DNA of 64,000 bases from Paracoccaceae bacterium (GCA_024742705.1 JANSXZ010000008.1:1-64000); one strand, 5' to 3'; positions 1 to 7,836 are shown, numbered from the stretch's first letter. Made by a program: numbers and translations. The notes: generated from the sequence alone by a model not told the origin.

Positions 1-86
1 GTCGCCGAGTAACACCACCGCCGCAGGCCAGACCGCGCTCCGGTTAAATGGAGACCCCGCGCGCTCTGGCCTGCTCATCGAGCGGG

Positions 87-137
87 TGGGTCAGTTTCCA
101 ATCGGCCAAGTGGGCCAGTTTTCAACCGGCGTTGACA
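87..137. repeat. IS21-type terminal repeats
   Basis: Two 20-base direct repeats, TGGGTCAGTTTCCAATCGGC (87-106) and TGGGCCAGTTTTCAACCGGC (111-130), match at 17 of 20 positions and are spaced 24 bases apart. They are followed by GTTGACA. Multiple short TGGGTCA-type repeats near the end, finishing in CA, are typical of IS21-family elements downstream of istB. The istA/istB genes would lie outside the window. The assignment rests on motif recognition only. Confidence 0.5.
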
Positions 138-176
138 GTCTGACTGGGTTTTGGCGTCGGTGATACGTCCGACCTT

Positions 177-590
177 ATGGCCGACCATAAGTTCAGACCC
201 GAGATCGAAGTCCTCTCTGCCGCAGACGTGCCGCGTCGGCGATACTGGGATGATGCGGACAAAATCCGGATCGTAGAGGAGAGCTTTCTGGGGCGCCGCC
301 AGGTCTCGGCGACAGCGCGGCGGCATGATGTGTCGCGCTCGTTGCTGACGATATGGCGGCGACAGTATCGCGACGGTGAGCTTGGCAACGAGACGCCGCC
401 TTCATTCATCCCGCTGGCAGTTTCACCCAAGGCGCCTGCGGCCGTGCCGGTGACGGCACAGGAGGCGCCGCGCGACACCCCGGACGTTCAACTCGAGATC
501 GTGCTGAGGAACGGGCGGCGGCTTCTGGTCCCTTCGTCGGTGGACCCGGAGGTTTTGGCGCGGCTGCTTCCGGCCCTGGAGGGCCGATGA
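177..590 (+). CDS. tnpA: IS66 family accessory protein TnpA
   Basis: This 137-residue protein is the first gene of the IS66 element. Residues about 20-60 form a helix-turn-helix of the IS3/IS66 OrfA type (KIRIVEESFLGRRQVSATA followed by RHDVSRSLLTIWRRQY), expected to bind the element's ends. The C-terminal half holds the usual IS66 OrfA segment (LEIVLRNGRRLLVPSSVDP). The length is normal for the family. Its TGA stop overlaps the tnpB ATG (ATGA at 587-590), which suggests coupled translation. It appears intact. Confidence 0.85.
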   Translation: MADHKFRPEIEVLSAADVPRRRYWDDADKIRIVEESFLGRRQVSATARRHDVSRSLLTIWRRQYRDGELGNETPPSFIPLAVSPKAPAAVPVTAQEAPRDTPDVQLEIVLRNGRRLLVPSSVDPEVLARLLPALEGR

Positions 591-937
591 TCGCCTTCCC
601 GGCGGGGGTGCGCGTGTGGATCGCAGGCGGGGTGACCGACATGCGTCGCGGGATGAACACGCTGGCGCTGACGGTCCAGCAGGGGTTGGGGCGTGATCCG
701 CATGCCGGCGAGATTTTCTGTTTTCGCGGGCGCAAGGGCGACCTCGTCAAGCTGCTCTGGCACGACGGGGTTGGCATGTCGCTCTACACCAAGCGGCTGG
801 AGGCGGGGAAGTTCATCTGGCCGACGAGCGGGAGCGGCGAGGCCGTACAGATCTCCGCGGCCCAGCTCGGGTATCTGCTTGAAGGGATCGATTGGCGCAA
901 TCCGCGTTGGACTCAACGTCCTGCAAAGGCGGGATAA
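587..937 (+). CDS. tnpB: IS66 family accessory protein TnpB
   Basis: This 116-residue protein is the second gene of the IS66 element (IS66 Orf2). The family signature is complete: GVTDMRRGMNTLA near residue 20, FCFRGRKGDLVKLLWHDGVG near 50-70 and TKRLEAGKFIWP near 80. Its exact biochemical role is unknown, but it is required for transposition of studied IS66 elements. It overlaps tnpA by four bases and ends 59 bases before the tnpC start. It appears intact. Confidence 0.9.
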   Translation: MIAFPAGVRVWIAGGVTDMRRGMNTLALTVQQGLGRDPHAGEIFCFRGRKGDLVKLLWHDGVGMSLYTKRLEAGKFIWPTSGSGEAVQISAAQLGYLLEGIDWRNPRWTQRPAKAG

Positions 938-996
938 ATTCTCTACGCAGCCCAGATTTTCTTGGGTCCTTCGATTCTGGCGTGGTATGTTTGGCC

Positions 997-2619
997 ATGT
1001 CAGACGCCGCTTCCGAAATCGCCAGATTGCGCGCCGCTCTCGCGGCGTCGGAGGCCCGTGCCGAGGCCGCTGAGAGCGAACTGGCACAGGCCCGTGCAGT
1101 GGTCTCGACCTCCGAGGCCATGATCAAGCATCTCCGGCTCGAGCTCGCCAAGCTCCGGCGCGACCATTACGGCCACAGCGCCGAGCGCCGCACCCGCCTG
1201 ATCGACCAGATGGAGATGCAGCTCGAGGAACTCGAGGCCGCCGCCACCGAGGACGAGATCGCCGCCGGGAAGGCGAAGACCACGGCGGTCGCCAGCTTCC
1301 AGCGCCGCCGCCCGGCGCGCAAGCCTTTCCCGGACCATCTGCCGCGCGAGCGGGTAGTGATCGAGGCACCGACCGCGTGCTCCTGCTGTGGCTCGGACCG
1401 CATCGTGAAGATGGGCGAGGACATTACCGAGACGCTCGAAGTCATTCCGCGGCAGTGGAAGGTGATCCAGACCGTCCGGGAAAAGTTCACATGCCGGGCC
1501 TGCGAGAAGATCAGCCAGCCGCCAGCGCCCTTCCACCCCACGCCGCGGGGATGGGCTGGGCCGAACCTGCTGGCGATGGTTCTGTTCGAGAAGTTCGGCC
1601 AGCACCAGCCCCTGAACCGCCACGCCGAGCGCTACGCCAAGGAAGGTGTCGATCTCAGCCTCTCGACGCTGGCCGACCAGGTCGGGGCCTGTGCCGCGGC
1701 GCTGGAGCCAATCCATGCCCTGATCCGGACCCATGTTCTGGCAGCCGAGCGCCTGCACGGCGACGACACCACGGTCCCCCTCCTGGCGAAGGGAGGTACG
1801 CAGACAGCGCGGCTCTGGACCTATGTCCGCGACGACCGGCCGTTTGGTGCCGGAGCGCCGCCGGCCGCGTTGTTCCACTTCTCGCGCGACAGGGAAATGG
1901 TCCATCCGAACCGGCATCTCGCAGGCTGGCAGGGCGTTCTCCAGGCCGATGCTTACGGCGGCTACAACGACCTCTACCGTGGTGGGCGTGATCCAGGCCC
2001 CGTGCTGAGCGCTCTCTGCTGGAGCCATGCCCGGCGCAAGTTCTTCGAACTCGCCGACATCAAGGGCAATGCCCGGAAGGGCAAGTCCGCCCATGACATC
2101 TCCCCCGTGGCGCTGGAGGCGGTATCGAAGATCGACGCCCTCTTCGACATCGAGCGCGAGATCAACGGGCTGGACGCTGCCTCCCGGCTCGCGGCCCGAC
2201 AACGGCTGTCCCGTCCGCTGGTTGAGGACTTACGCGACTGGATGCAAGCCGAGCAGGACACGATGTCGAGGCACAACCCCGTCGCCAAGGCGATCGCCTA
2301 CATGTTCAAGAAGGATCGCTGGGAGGCGTTCACGCGCTTCCTCGAGGATGGGCGCATCTGCCTGACAAATAATGCCGCCGAGCGCGCACTGCGCGGTATT
2401 GCACTGGGACGGAAGTCCTGGCTCTTCGCCGGCTCCGAGCGCGGCGGCGACCGCGCCGCCTTCATGTATTCTCTGATCGTCACCGCCAAGATGAACGACA
2501 TCGACCCGCAAGCGTGGCTGGCTGATGTCCTCGAGAGCCTGCCCGGCACGACAGCTTCAAGGGTGCCGGAACTCCTTCCCTGGAATTGGCAATCTTCGAA
2601 GCTCCGCCAAGCCGCCTGA
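997..2619 (+). CDS. tnpC: IS66 family transposase TnpC
   Basis: This is the DDE transposase that cuts and joins the element ends, about 540 residues. In order it has an N-terminal Glu/Ala-rich leucine-zipper segment (residues about 1-60), a zinc-binding segment with paired cysteines (CSCCGSD and FTCRACE), the DDE catalytic core (HGDDTTVPLL, QADAYGGYNDLY, CLTNNAAERALRGIALGRK), and the C-terminal IS66 tail (WLADVLESLP, LLPWNW). The ATG at 997 is chosen because MSDAASEIARLRA is the usual family start. The reading frame stays open upstream to 892, inside tnpB. It appears intact, so the element could be active if its left end is present. Confidence 0.92.
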   Translation: MSDAASEIARLRAALAASEARAEAAESELAQARAVVSTSEAMIKHLRLELAKLRRDHYGHSAERRTRLIDQMEMQLEELEAAATEDEIAAGKAKTTAVASFQRRRPARKPFPDHLPRERVVIEAPTACSCCGSDRIVKMGEDITETLEVIPRQWKVIQTVREKFTCRACEKISQPPAPFHPTPRGWAGPNLLAMVLFEKFGQHQPLNRHAERYAKEGVDLSLSTLADQVGACAAALEPIHALIRTHVLAAERLHGDDTTVPLLAKGGTQTARLWTYVRDDRPFGAGAPPAALFHFSRDREMVHPNRHLAGWQGVLQADAYGGYNDLYRGGRDPGPVLSALCWSHARRKFFELADIKGNARKGKSAHDISPVALEAVSKIDALFDIEREINGLDAASRLAARQRLSRPLVEDLRDWMQAEQDTMSRHNPVAKAIAYMFKKDRWEAFTRFLEDGRICLTNNAAERALRGIALGRKSWLFAGSERGGDRAAFMYSLIVTAKMNDIDPQAWLADVLESLPGTTASRVPELLPWNWQSSKLRQAA

Positions 2620-2643
2620 GCACGGCCTACGCCGAATGCTTAC

Positions 2644-3769
2644 GCTGCTGGCGGCCTTCGCCGACCACAAGCTGGAGGACGGCCGGGCCAGGCTGGTGCG
2701 CCACGGGCACCTTCCGGAGCGCGAAGTCATGACCGGCGTCGGTCCGGTTGCGGTGAAGGTGCCGCGCGTGCGGGACCGCAAGTCGGGCGAGGACAGGATC
2801 ACCTTCACCCCCAGCATTCTGCCGCGCTACCTGCGCCGTGCGAAGTCGGTCGAGGAGCTGCTCCCCTGGCTCTACGTGAAGGGCGTCTCCACGGGCGATT
2901 TCAGCGAGGCGTTGGCGGCGCTGCTGGGCCCCGATGCCAAGGGCCTCTCGGCCAAGACCATCACGCGGCTGAAGGCATCGTGGTGGGTGGACTACGAAGC
3001 TTGGCAGAAACGCGATCTCGGCGCGCGCCGCTTCCTCTACATCTGGGCGGATGGCGTCTACTTCAAGCCGCGCATGGCCGAGGAGAAGCAATGCGTCCTG
3101 GTGGTCGTGGGCGCCGACGAATACGGCCGCAAGGAGCTTCTGGCCATGACGGACGGCGTCCGCGAGAGCACCCAGAGCTGGCGCGAGGTGCTGCTCGACC
3201 TCAAGCGCCGCGGGCTGAAGCAGGATCCGAAGCTGGCCATCGGCGACGGCGCCCTGGGGTTCTGGACCGCCCTGCGCGAGGTCTTCGCCACCACCAAGGA
3301 ACAGCGCTGCTGGCTGCACAAGACCATGAACATGCTCAACGCGCTGCCCAAGTCGATGCAGGCAAAGGCCAAGGCGCACCTGCACGATATCTGGCAGGCC
3401 GAGACCCGCGCCGCCGCAACGGCCGCGTTCGACTTCTTCGTCGATGCCTACGGCGTGAAGTGGGACAAGGCGGTCGCCAAGCTGACGAAGGACCGCGACG
3501 CGCTGCTGGCCTTCTACGACTTCCCAGCCGAGCACTGGAAGCACGTCCGCACGTCGAACCCGATCGAGAGCACCTTTGCCACCGTCCGACATCGGACGAA
3601 GCGCACCAAGGGCTGCCTCAGCCGGAAGACCGGGCTCGCCATGGCCTTCAAGCTGATGATGTCGGCGCAGAAAAAATGGAGGAAGCTCGACGGCCGGAAA
3701 CGCCTGCCGGAGGTCGTCAGCGGGGTTGAGTTCCGCGACGGCGTCCGCCACCTTCAAACCGCCGCCTGA
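2644..3769 (+). pseudogene. IS256 family (mutator-type) transposase, N-terminally truncated
   Basis: About 375 residues of an IS256 transposase remain. The family is usually about 400 residues or slightly more. The catalytic acidic residues are all visible: Asp in WADGVYF (codon at 3050), Asp in IGDGALGFW (3245) and Glu in SNPIESTFA (3566). Other family blocks are LPWLYVKGVSTGDF and RCWLHKTMNMLNALP. The first few dozen residues, normally part of the DNA-binding region, are missing because the IS66 right terminus runs straight into the gene. The in-frame ATG at 2636 lies inside the IS66 end, so any product would be chimeric and probably inactive. Confidence 0.85.
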
Positions 3770-3803
3770 TCACGCGTCACCAACTTTCGCGCATATCTCG
3801 CGG
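2644..3803 (+). mobile_element. IS256-family insertion sequence, 5' part missing
   Basis: A partial IS256-family element starts exactly where the IS66 right end stops. The 3' side looks complete: after the transposase stop, the sequence CACCAACTTTCGCGCATATC (about 3779-3798) resembles the terminal repeats of this IS256 subgroup. No matching 5' terminus is present to the left of the IS66 element. A simple IS66 insertion into an intact IS256 copy is therefore not enough, and a deletion or rearrangement removed the 5' part. The right boundary is approximate. Confidence 0.7.
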
Positions 3804-4399
3804 ACTGCCAGGAAGACGTAGTCACAAACACAACATAAACCTTCGTAAGCAGATAGTTTGCAAATAACTTCAGTGTATTCTGATCGTGGCGCCTGATGAA
3901 ATCGTCGATTGCATCGAGATTTTCAACGATGTGCTGTTTCGGGGTATCTTGTTCCTTGACTATCTCGGCGCGAATTGCTGGCGATATCTCCTTGCTCGAC
4001 AGTACGTGGTGACGAAAGAAGTTCTGATCGCGCTGCCTTAGGGTTAGTCGGGGGGCTCTCTTCCTCGCCGGTGAGAGAATTCCTTGGGAGGACCCGACGC
4101 CCAAGTTCCGATCTTGCGGGTTCATCAACCGCATCGCGAAGCTTGGCAAAGACAAGATTCAGAGTTGTGAGCCGCTGCTGACCGTCGACAACATCGTAGC
4201 GCGGCCCCTTTTCCCGTTCGATTGTGATGAGCGAGCCTATGAAATACTCCTCATCCTTAGCTTCATATGCCTCCCAGACGTCTTCGAGAAGCTGTTCGAC
4301 ATTACCATTTTCCCAAGAATATGGCCTTTGATAAGGTGGAAGCTCGTAACGAATTTCCTCGGTCAAAATCTGGCTGATAGTTCTTTTCGCAGCTTCCAT
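3804..4399 (-). pseudogene. DUF262 (GmrSD N-terminal type) protein, frameshifted and truncated
   Basis: DUF262 domains are found in GmrSD-type modification-dependent restriction enzymes and related nucleases. From the ATG at 4399 the protein reads ISQILTEEIRYELPPYQRPYSW, then EDEYFIG-like residues and the diagnostic DGQQRLTTLN motif. Around 4050-4090 the frame changes: similarity continues in another frame with RAPRLTLRQRDQNFFRHHVL and a helical IDDFIRRHDQNTLKLFANYLL segment. The gene then runs into the IS256 right end near 3804, so everything after about residue 195 is lost. One frameshift plus IS truncation makes it a dead gene. GC content is visibly lower than in the flanks, consistent with horizontal acquisition. 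Confidence 0.75.
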
Positions 4400-4522
4400 G
4401 CGCCCGGGGTCCCTCAATGCTTTGCAGGCGAGCGGCGACACAGAATTGCTGTAAGAGCCCTCGCTCTTATTGAGGTCACTGTAAGAGCGCCGGCCGTGCT
4501 GACACAAGCCGAATCCCAGTGA

Positions 4523-4729
4523 TTACAGGAGGTGAGCGCGCTGGTCTGACCAGGCGACTGGGAACGGCTCCAGCAAGCGCGCCAGCGTTACCTCCGGTCC
4601 CGGCTTCCCGTCGAGGATCGTCTCGACGATGTCGAGTGCGAGCAGTGTCAGCCGCAGGACGCGTGTCATGTAGGAGGGCGCGATGCCCTCGCGCTTGGCC
4701 AGTTCGGTGGAGGTGGTGAAGGCCACCGC
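4523..4729 (-). pseudogene. C-terminal remnant of a serine recombinase
   Basis: About 68 residues on the minus strand resemble the extreme C-terminus of large serine recombinases found in alphaproteobacterial mobile elements: ELAKREGIAPSYMTRVLRLT, LALDIVETILDG and TLARLLEPFPVAWSDQR. The first block is an HTH-like segment. No resolvase catalytic domain (Ser/Arg motifs) lies upstream in this frame. What remains is a scrap of an integrase-type gene next to tRNA-Tyr, which supports the view that this is an island edge. The family assignment is from memory of this conserved tail. Confidence 0.6.
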
Positions 4730-4874
4730 TTGGGATGCGACCGTCGATCTGGGCATCGGCCCGGTGCAGACGCCGACCGACGCGCTGGAGGCGGCGTAGG
4801 GCCGCGTCCATGTGGAAGCCCACCGGGGGTCCCGGCGGGGAGCCGCCTCGCAAGCACCTGAAAATAAGGGGAAA

Positions 4875-4958
4875 TGGTGGGCGACCCTGGAATCGAACCA
4901 GGCGTGCGTCTCCGCGAGGGAGTTACAGTCCCCTGCCACACCTTGCGGCCTGTCGCCC
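4875..4958 (-). tRNA. tRNA-Tyr (anticodon GTA)
   Basis: Read on the minus strand, the acceptor arms GGGCGAC and GTCGCCC pair perfectly, followed by A and an encoded CCA (4877-4875). The T arm is CCTGG-TTCGATT-CCAGG. The anticodon loop CTGTAACT gives GTA for tyrosine, and the long variable arm expected of bacterial tRNA-Tyr is present. The 3' end faces the mobile region (below 4875), which is the side at which integrative elements insert. Confidence 0.95.
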
Positions 4959-5159
4959 ACTGCTTCGCGCTCTGGCGAAGATGGGCCGTGATTACTTGGC
5001 CGCCAAAACCCCGTCAACCGCAAAATCCGGGATCGTCGGGGGGAATTTCGGGCTGCGCGGTGGTGGTTGCGATGCGGCAGGGGCGGCGGCGGGAAAAATC
5101 CGGTGGATGGGCGCGCGCGCTTCGGATAAGCCACGCCAACGGCGATCGGAGGCGGCGCG

Positions 5160-5945
5160 ATGAAAAAACCCCAGTGGGTGGTGGCCAAGGAACAGGGCCG
5201 CAAGGCCGAAACGCTTTGGCTGTTCGGGCTGCATGCGGTGCGCGACGCGCTGATGAACCCGCGGCGCGACAAGCTGCGGCTGATGGTGACACCGAATGCC
5301 CAGGCCAAGCTTCAAGATGCCATAGACGCGGCCCGGATCACGCCCGAAGTCTGCGATCCGCGCAAGTTTGCCGCGCCGCTGGATCCCGGTTCAGTTCATC
5401 AGGGCGCGGCGCTGGAGGTGCGGCCGCTGCATTGGGGCGCGCTGGCCGATGTGGCCATCGGACCGGATGCGCCGCGGCTCGTGCTGCTGGACCGCGTGAC
5501 CGATCCGCACAACGTCGGTGCCATACTGCGCACCGCCGAGGTTCTGGGGGCCGCCGCCGTGATCGGCACCCGGCATCATTCGGCGCCCGAGACGGGGGCC
5601 CTGGCCAAGACCGCCAGCGGCGCGCTGGAACGCCAGCCCTATCTGCGGGTGCGCAACCTCGCCGACGCGATCACCGAACTGCAGGGGTTCGGGTATCTGG
5701 TGCTGGGGCTAGATGGCGCGGCGGATCAAAGCATCGAGGACGCGCTCGACGACAGGCGCCGCGCCGGCGCCGTGGCGCTGGTGCTTGGCGCGGAGGGGCC
5801 CGGATTGCGGGAGAAAACCCGTGAAACCTGCGATGCGCTGGTGAAAATCGACGCGCATGGCAGCTTTGGATCGCTGAACGTCTCAAACGCGGCGGCGATT
5901 GCCCTATATGCGTCTCAGGCGCGGACGGCGCGCGCCGAACTTTGA
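5160..5945 (+). CDS. rlmB: 23S rRNA/tRNA 2'-O-ribose methyltransferase, RlmB/SpoU family
   Basis: This 261-residue SPOUT methyltransferase probably methylates the ribose of a 23S rRNA guanosine (RlmB role) using S-adenosylmethionine. The N-terminal 60-90 residues are the substrate-binding domain (LFGLHAVRDALMNPRRD). The C-terminal SpoU domain has its three motifs: DPHNVGAILRTAEVLGAA, ALVLGAEGPGLRE and SFGSLNVSNAAAIALY, which form the trefoil knot. Length is normal. It sits just upstream of tRNA-Tyr, on the opposite strand. A tRNA-specific relative cannot be excluded from sequence alone. Confidence 0.9.
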   Translation: MKKPQWVVAKEQGRKAETLWLFGLHAVRDALMNPRRDKLRLMVTPNAQAKLQDAIDAARITPEVCDPRKFAAPLDPGSVHQGAALEVRPLHWGALADVAIGPDAPRLVLLDRVTDPHNVGAILRTAEVLGAAAVIGTRHHSAPETGALAKTASGALERQPYLRVRNLADAITELQGFGYLVLGLDGAADQSIEDALDDRRRAGAVALVLGAEGPGLREKTRETCDALVKIDAHGSFGSLNVSNAAAIALYASQARTARAEL

Positions 5946-6256
5946 GGGAGAAGATCATCGGCTATCCGACGAAAATCGGCACCTGCTGCTACTGCGGGAC
6001 GCGCGCGGCGCTGGTGCTGAAAGGGCAGCGGCAGCATGCGCTGGCCTGTGGATCCTGCGGCGCGCCGCTGAGCAACCTCAAGAAACTGCCGCGCCCGCAA
6101 GAGCCGCCGCGGCCCGGCATCGATCACACGCGGTCGGCGCCACCAGCGGGCCACAGGCCGCATCCGGCGCGCAAGCCGCGCGCAAAGAAGCGCAAGCCGA
6201 TGGGCTGGAAGATACTCGAGGAGGTTTTCGACGTGATCGAGGACATCTTCGACTGA
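5942..6256 (+). CDS. small zinc-ribbon protein, function unknown
   Basis: This 104-residue protein begins with a zinc-ribbon of two CxxC pairs (CCYCG at about 14-18 and CGSCG at about 36-40). A Pro/Arg/Lys-rich basic linker (residues about 50-88) follows, and the tail is acidic (EEVFDVIEDIFD). The start is inferred to be TTG at 5942, because no ATG or GTG lies before the first CxxC. This TTG overlaps the rlmB stop (TTTGA), indicating translational coupling. An RNA- or nucleic-acid-binding role beside rlmB is possible but is inference. The gene is followed by a 135-base gap. Confidence 0.75.
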   Translation: MREKIIGYPTKIGTCCYCGTRAALVLKGQRQHALACGSCGAPLSNLKKLPRPQEPPRPGIDHTRSAPPAGHRPHPARKPRAKKRKPMGWKILEEVFDVIEDIFD

Positions 6257-6391
6257 TCCGTGCCGGGGCAGGGGCGTAACATCCATCACGAACACCTGGC
6301 CGGGCTTCACAGTTGCGTGGAACCGCTCTGCAGCGGGCGCCGGGTGCGCTAGGATCGTGGCAGACTAGGGATCCAGCCAGAGGACACTGCC

Positions 6392-6850
6392 ATGATCGAC
6401 CGCCGCCGCCTTATCCTTGCCGCCCCTGCCGCCGTTGTTGTCATGGCCGCGACAAGGCCCGCGTTCGCCGCGCGTCCGCAAGTTTTCGCGCCGGACGGTC
6501 TGGCGATTCGCGGCTATGATGCGGTCGCCTATCACCGGTCGGGCGGGCCGCTGCGCGGCGAGGCGCGGCACGCGGTCATGTGGCGCGGCGCGGAATGGCG
6601 CTTTGCCTCGGCGGCGCACCGTGCGGCCTTCGAGACCGACCCGGTGGGATTTGCGCCGCGTTTCGGCGGCTACTGCGCCTGGGCCGTTTCGCGGAACTAC
6701 ACCGCCAGCACCGCGCCCGAGGCCTGGACGCTGCACGAAGGCGCGTTGTTCCTGAACCACAGCCTGTCGGTGCGCGCCCGCTGGAGCAGGGACATCCCCG
6801 GCAATGTCGCGCGCGGCGAGGGCAATTGGCCGCAGGTTCTGAACCAGTGA
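6392..6850 (+). CDS. exported YHS-domain protein
   Basis: This 152-residue protein has an N-terminal export signal (RRRLILAAPAAVVVMAATRPAFA, with a double or triple Arg suggestive of but not proving Tat export) and cleavage expected after AFA. The rest is a YHS-type domain: IRGYDAVAYHRSGGPLRG, then FASAAHRAAFETDPVGFAPRF and GGYCAWAVSRN. YHS domains are thought to bind metal, and many occur in copper or heavy-metal proteins. The substrate here is unknown. A strong intrinsic terminator follows the stop codon immediately. Confidence 0.8.
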   Translation: MIDRRRLILAAPAAVVVMAATRPAFAARPQVFAPDGLAIRGYDAVAYHRSGGPLRGEARHAVMWRGAEWRFASAAHRAAFETDPVGFAPRFGGYCAWAVSRNYTASTAPEAWTLHEGALFLNHSLSVRARWSRDIPGNVARGEGNWPQVLNQ

Positions 6851-6891
6851 CACCGCCGCGCGATCACGGCTGCGCGACCGGTGCTTTTTTT
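6851..6891 (+). terminator. rho-independent terminator after the YHS gene
   Basis: The outer stem CACCG/CGGTG and inner stem CGCGC/GCGCG enclose a 10-base loop and are followed by seven T residues (6885-6891). The hairpin starts directly after the TGA of the YHS-domain gene. Confidence 0.8.
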
Positions 6892-7007
6892 CCGCCCTTG
6901 CGGACATATCTGAACATCGAACGCGGGATCTGGAACATCCGCGTTCTTCGACTGTCCCTCGTTCCGTACCTCGCGCTTGGGGCCTGCCGGTCCTGAGCGC
7001 TTTTTTT
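6892..7007 (+). ncRNA. candidate small RNA or transcription-attenuating leader upstream of 7036
   Basis: Between two plus-strand terminators lies a structured segment. Hairpin 1 has a perfect 8-bp stem GAACGCGG/CCGCGTTC (6919-6946). Hairpin 2 (6973-7000) is a 12-bp stem with G-U pairs and a TGCC loop, followed by seven T residues. The second terminator stops just 28 bases before the ATG of the CoA-binding protein gene. The segment could be an independent sRNA or a leader whose terminator attenuates that gene. GGAAC (6932-6936), in the loop of hairpin 1, can pair with GTTCC (6961-6965), offering an alternative fold. No promoter was recognised. Confidence 0.35.
6973..7007 (+). terminator. rho-independent terminator/attenuator before 7036
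   Basis: The stem GCGCTTGGGGCC pairs with GGTCCTGAGCGC over 12 pairs (two or three G-U), with loop TGCC, and is followed directly by TTTTTTT at 7001-7007. It is in plus orientation and lies 28 bases upstream of a start codon, an unusual place for a simple terminator. Confidence 0.75.
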
Positions 7008-7035
7008 GTGCGCGCCGATAGGTTATGGGCAGGGC

Positions 7036-7506
7036 ATGACAGATTATTCCGATGCATTTCTGAAAACGATCCTGACCCGGACCCGGCGCATCGCCGTTGT
7101 CGGGGTGTCGATGAATCCGGTCCGGCCCAGCTATTATGTGGCGCGGTACCTTGGGCTGAAGGGCTTTGACGTGGTGCCTGTCAACCCGCTGCACCAGGGC
7201 GAAACCCTGTTTGGCAAGACGGTTGTCGGCGCCCTGTCGGACATCGACGAAGTGGTCGACATGGTCGATATCTTCCGGCGCTCGGAAGCCGTGCCGCCGA
7301 TCGTGGACGAGGCGCTGGCGTGCTTTCCGGCGCTGGGCACGATCTGGATGCAGATCGGCGTGGAACACCCCGAGGCAGCAGCCAAGGCGCGGGCGCGCGG
7401 CGTGGATGTCGTGGAAAACCGGTGCCCCAAGATCGAGTATCAGCGCCTTTTCGGCGAACTGCGCATGGGCGGGTTCAACACCGGGATCATTTCGTCCAAG
7501 TTGTGA
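7036..7506 (+). CDS. CoA-binding domain protein (YccU family)
   Basis: This 156-residue protein has a single CoA-binding Rossmann fold of the type found in succinyl-CoA ligase alpha subunits. Diagnostic segments are RRIAVVGVSMNPVRPSYYVARYL near residue 20, VVPVNPLHQGETLFGKTV near 50, VDMVDIFRRSEAVPPIV, TIWMQIGVEHPEAAAKA and VVENRCPKIEY. The ATG at 7036 is used because MTDYSDAFLKTIL is the family-like start. The upstream in-frame ATG/GTG options lie in the terminator region. The physiological role of this family is not established. It converges with hisE, with a 12-base gap. Confidence 0.85.
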   Translation: MTDYSDAFLKTILTRTRRIAVVGVSMNPVRPSYYVARYLGLKGFDVVPVNPLHQGETLFGKTVVGALSDIDEVVDMVDIFRRSEAVPPIVDEALACFPALGTIWMQIGVEHPEAAAKARARGVDVVENRCPKIEYQRLFGELRMGGFNTGIISSKL

Positions 7507-7518
7507 TCGGGCGGGTGC

Positions 7519-7836
7519 TCAGGTCGGGCGGGCGGCCTTTTCGGCCAGCCCGCCGGTGCCTTCACGGCGCTCGAGTTCGGCCAGCACCGCGTCCCAGGCG
7601 ACGCCGCGCGATTGCAGCATGACCTGCAGGTGATAGAGCACGTCCGCCGCCTCGCGGGTCAGGGCGTCGGTGTCGCCGCGCACCGCCTCGACGATGGCCT
7701 CGATCGCTTCCTCGCCGAACTTTTCGGCGCATTTTTCCGGACCGCGCGCCAGCAGCCGCGCGGTCCAGCTTTCGTCGGGGGTGCCGGCGGCGGCGCGGGT
7801 GGCGATGGTGGCGGCAAGCCGGTCGAGCGCGGTCAT
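7519..7836 (-). CDS. hisE: phosphoribosyl-ATP pyrophosphatase
   Basis: HisE hydrolyses phosphoribosyl-ATP to phosphoribosyl-AMP and pyrophosphate, the second step of histidine synthesis. The 105-residue protein shows the all-alpha MazG-like fold with metal-binding acidic residues in [13 protein letters not shown] and [14 protein letters not shown]. It is a stand-alone HisE, so hisI must be encoded elsewhere. Its ATG overlaps the hisF stop (ATGA, 7833-7836), making hisF-hisE a coupled pair. Confidence 0.95.
   Translation of the reverse strand: MTALDRLAATIATRAAAGTPDESWTARLLARGPEKCAEKFGEEAIEAIVEAVRGDTDALTREAADVLYHLQVMLQSRGVAWDAVLAELERREGTGGLAEKAARPT

Larger units (their letters stand above)
138..2643 (+). 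mobile_element. IS66-family insertion sequence
   Basis: This is a three-gene IS66 element (tnpA, tnpB, tnpC in order on the plus strand). The right end is placed at 2643 because GCCGAATGCTTAC, just after tnpC, reads GTAAGCATTCGGC on the other strand, which resembles IS66-family terminal repeats beginning GTAAGC. No matching left inverted repeat is visible between 1 and 176, where IS21-type repeats sit instead. The left end was therefore probably lost or overwritten, and the left boundary given is arbitrary. The right end directly abuts a truncated IS256 transposase. Confidence 0.7.

Noticed and set aside
138..176. Left inverted repeat of the IS66 element
   Set aside because: No sequence resembling GTAAGCATTCGGC was found upstream of tnpA.
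3923..4155. Programmed frameshift in the DUF262 gene
   Set aside because: No slippery sequence or stimulatory structure was seen and the 3' end is also lost to an IS, so decay is simpler.
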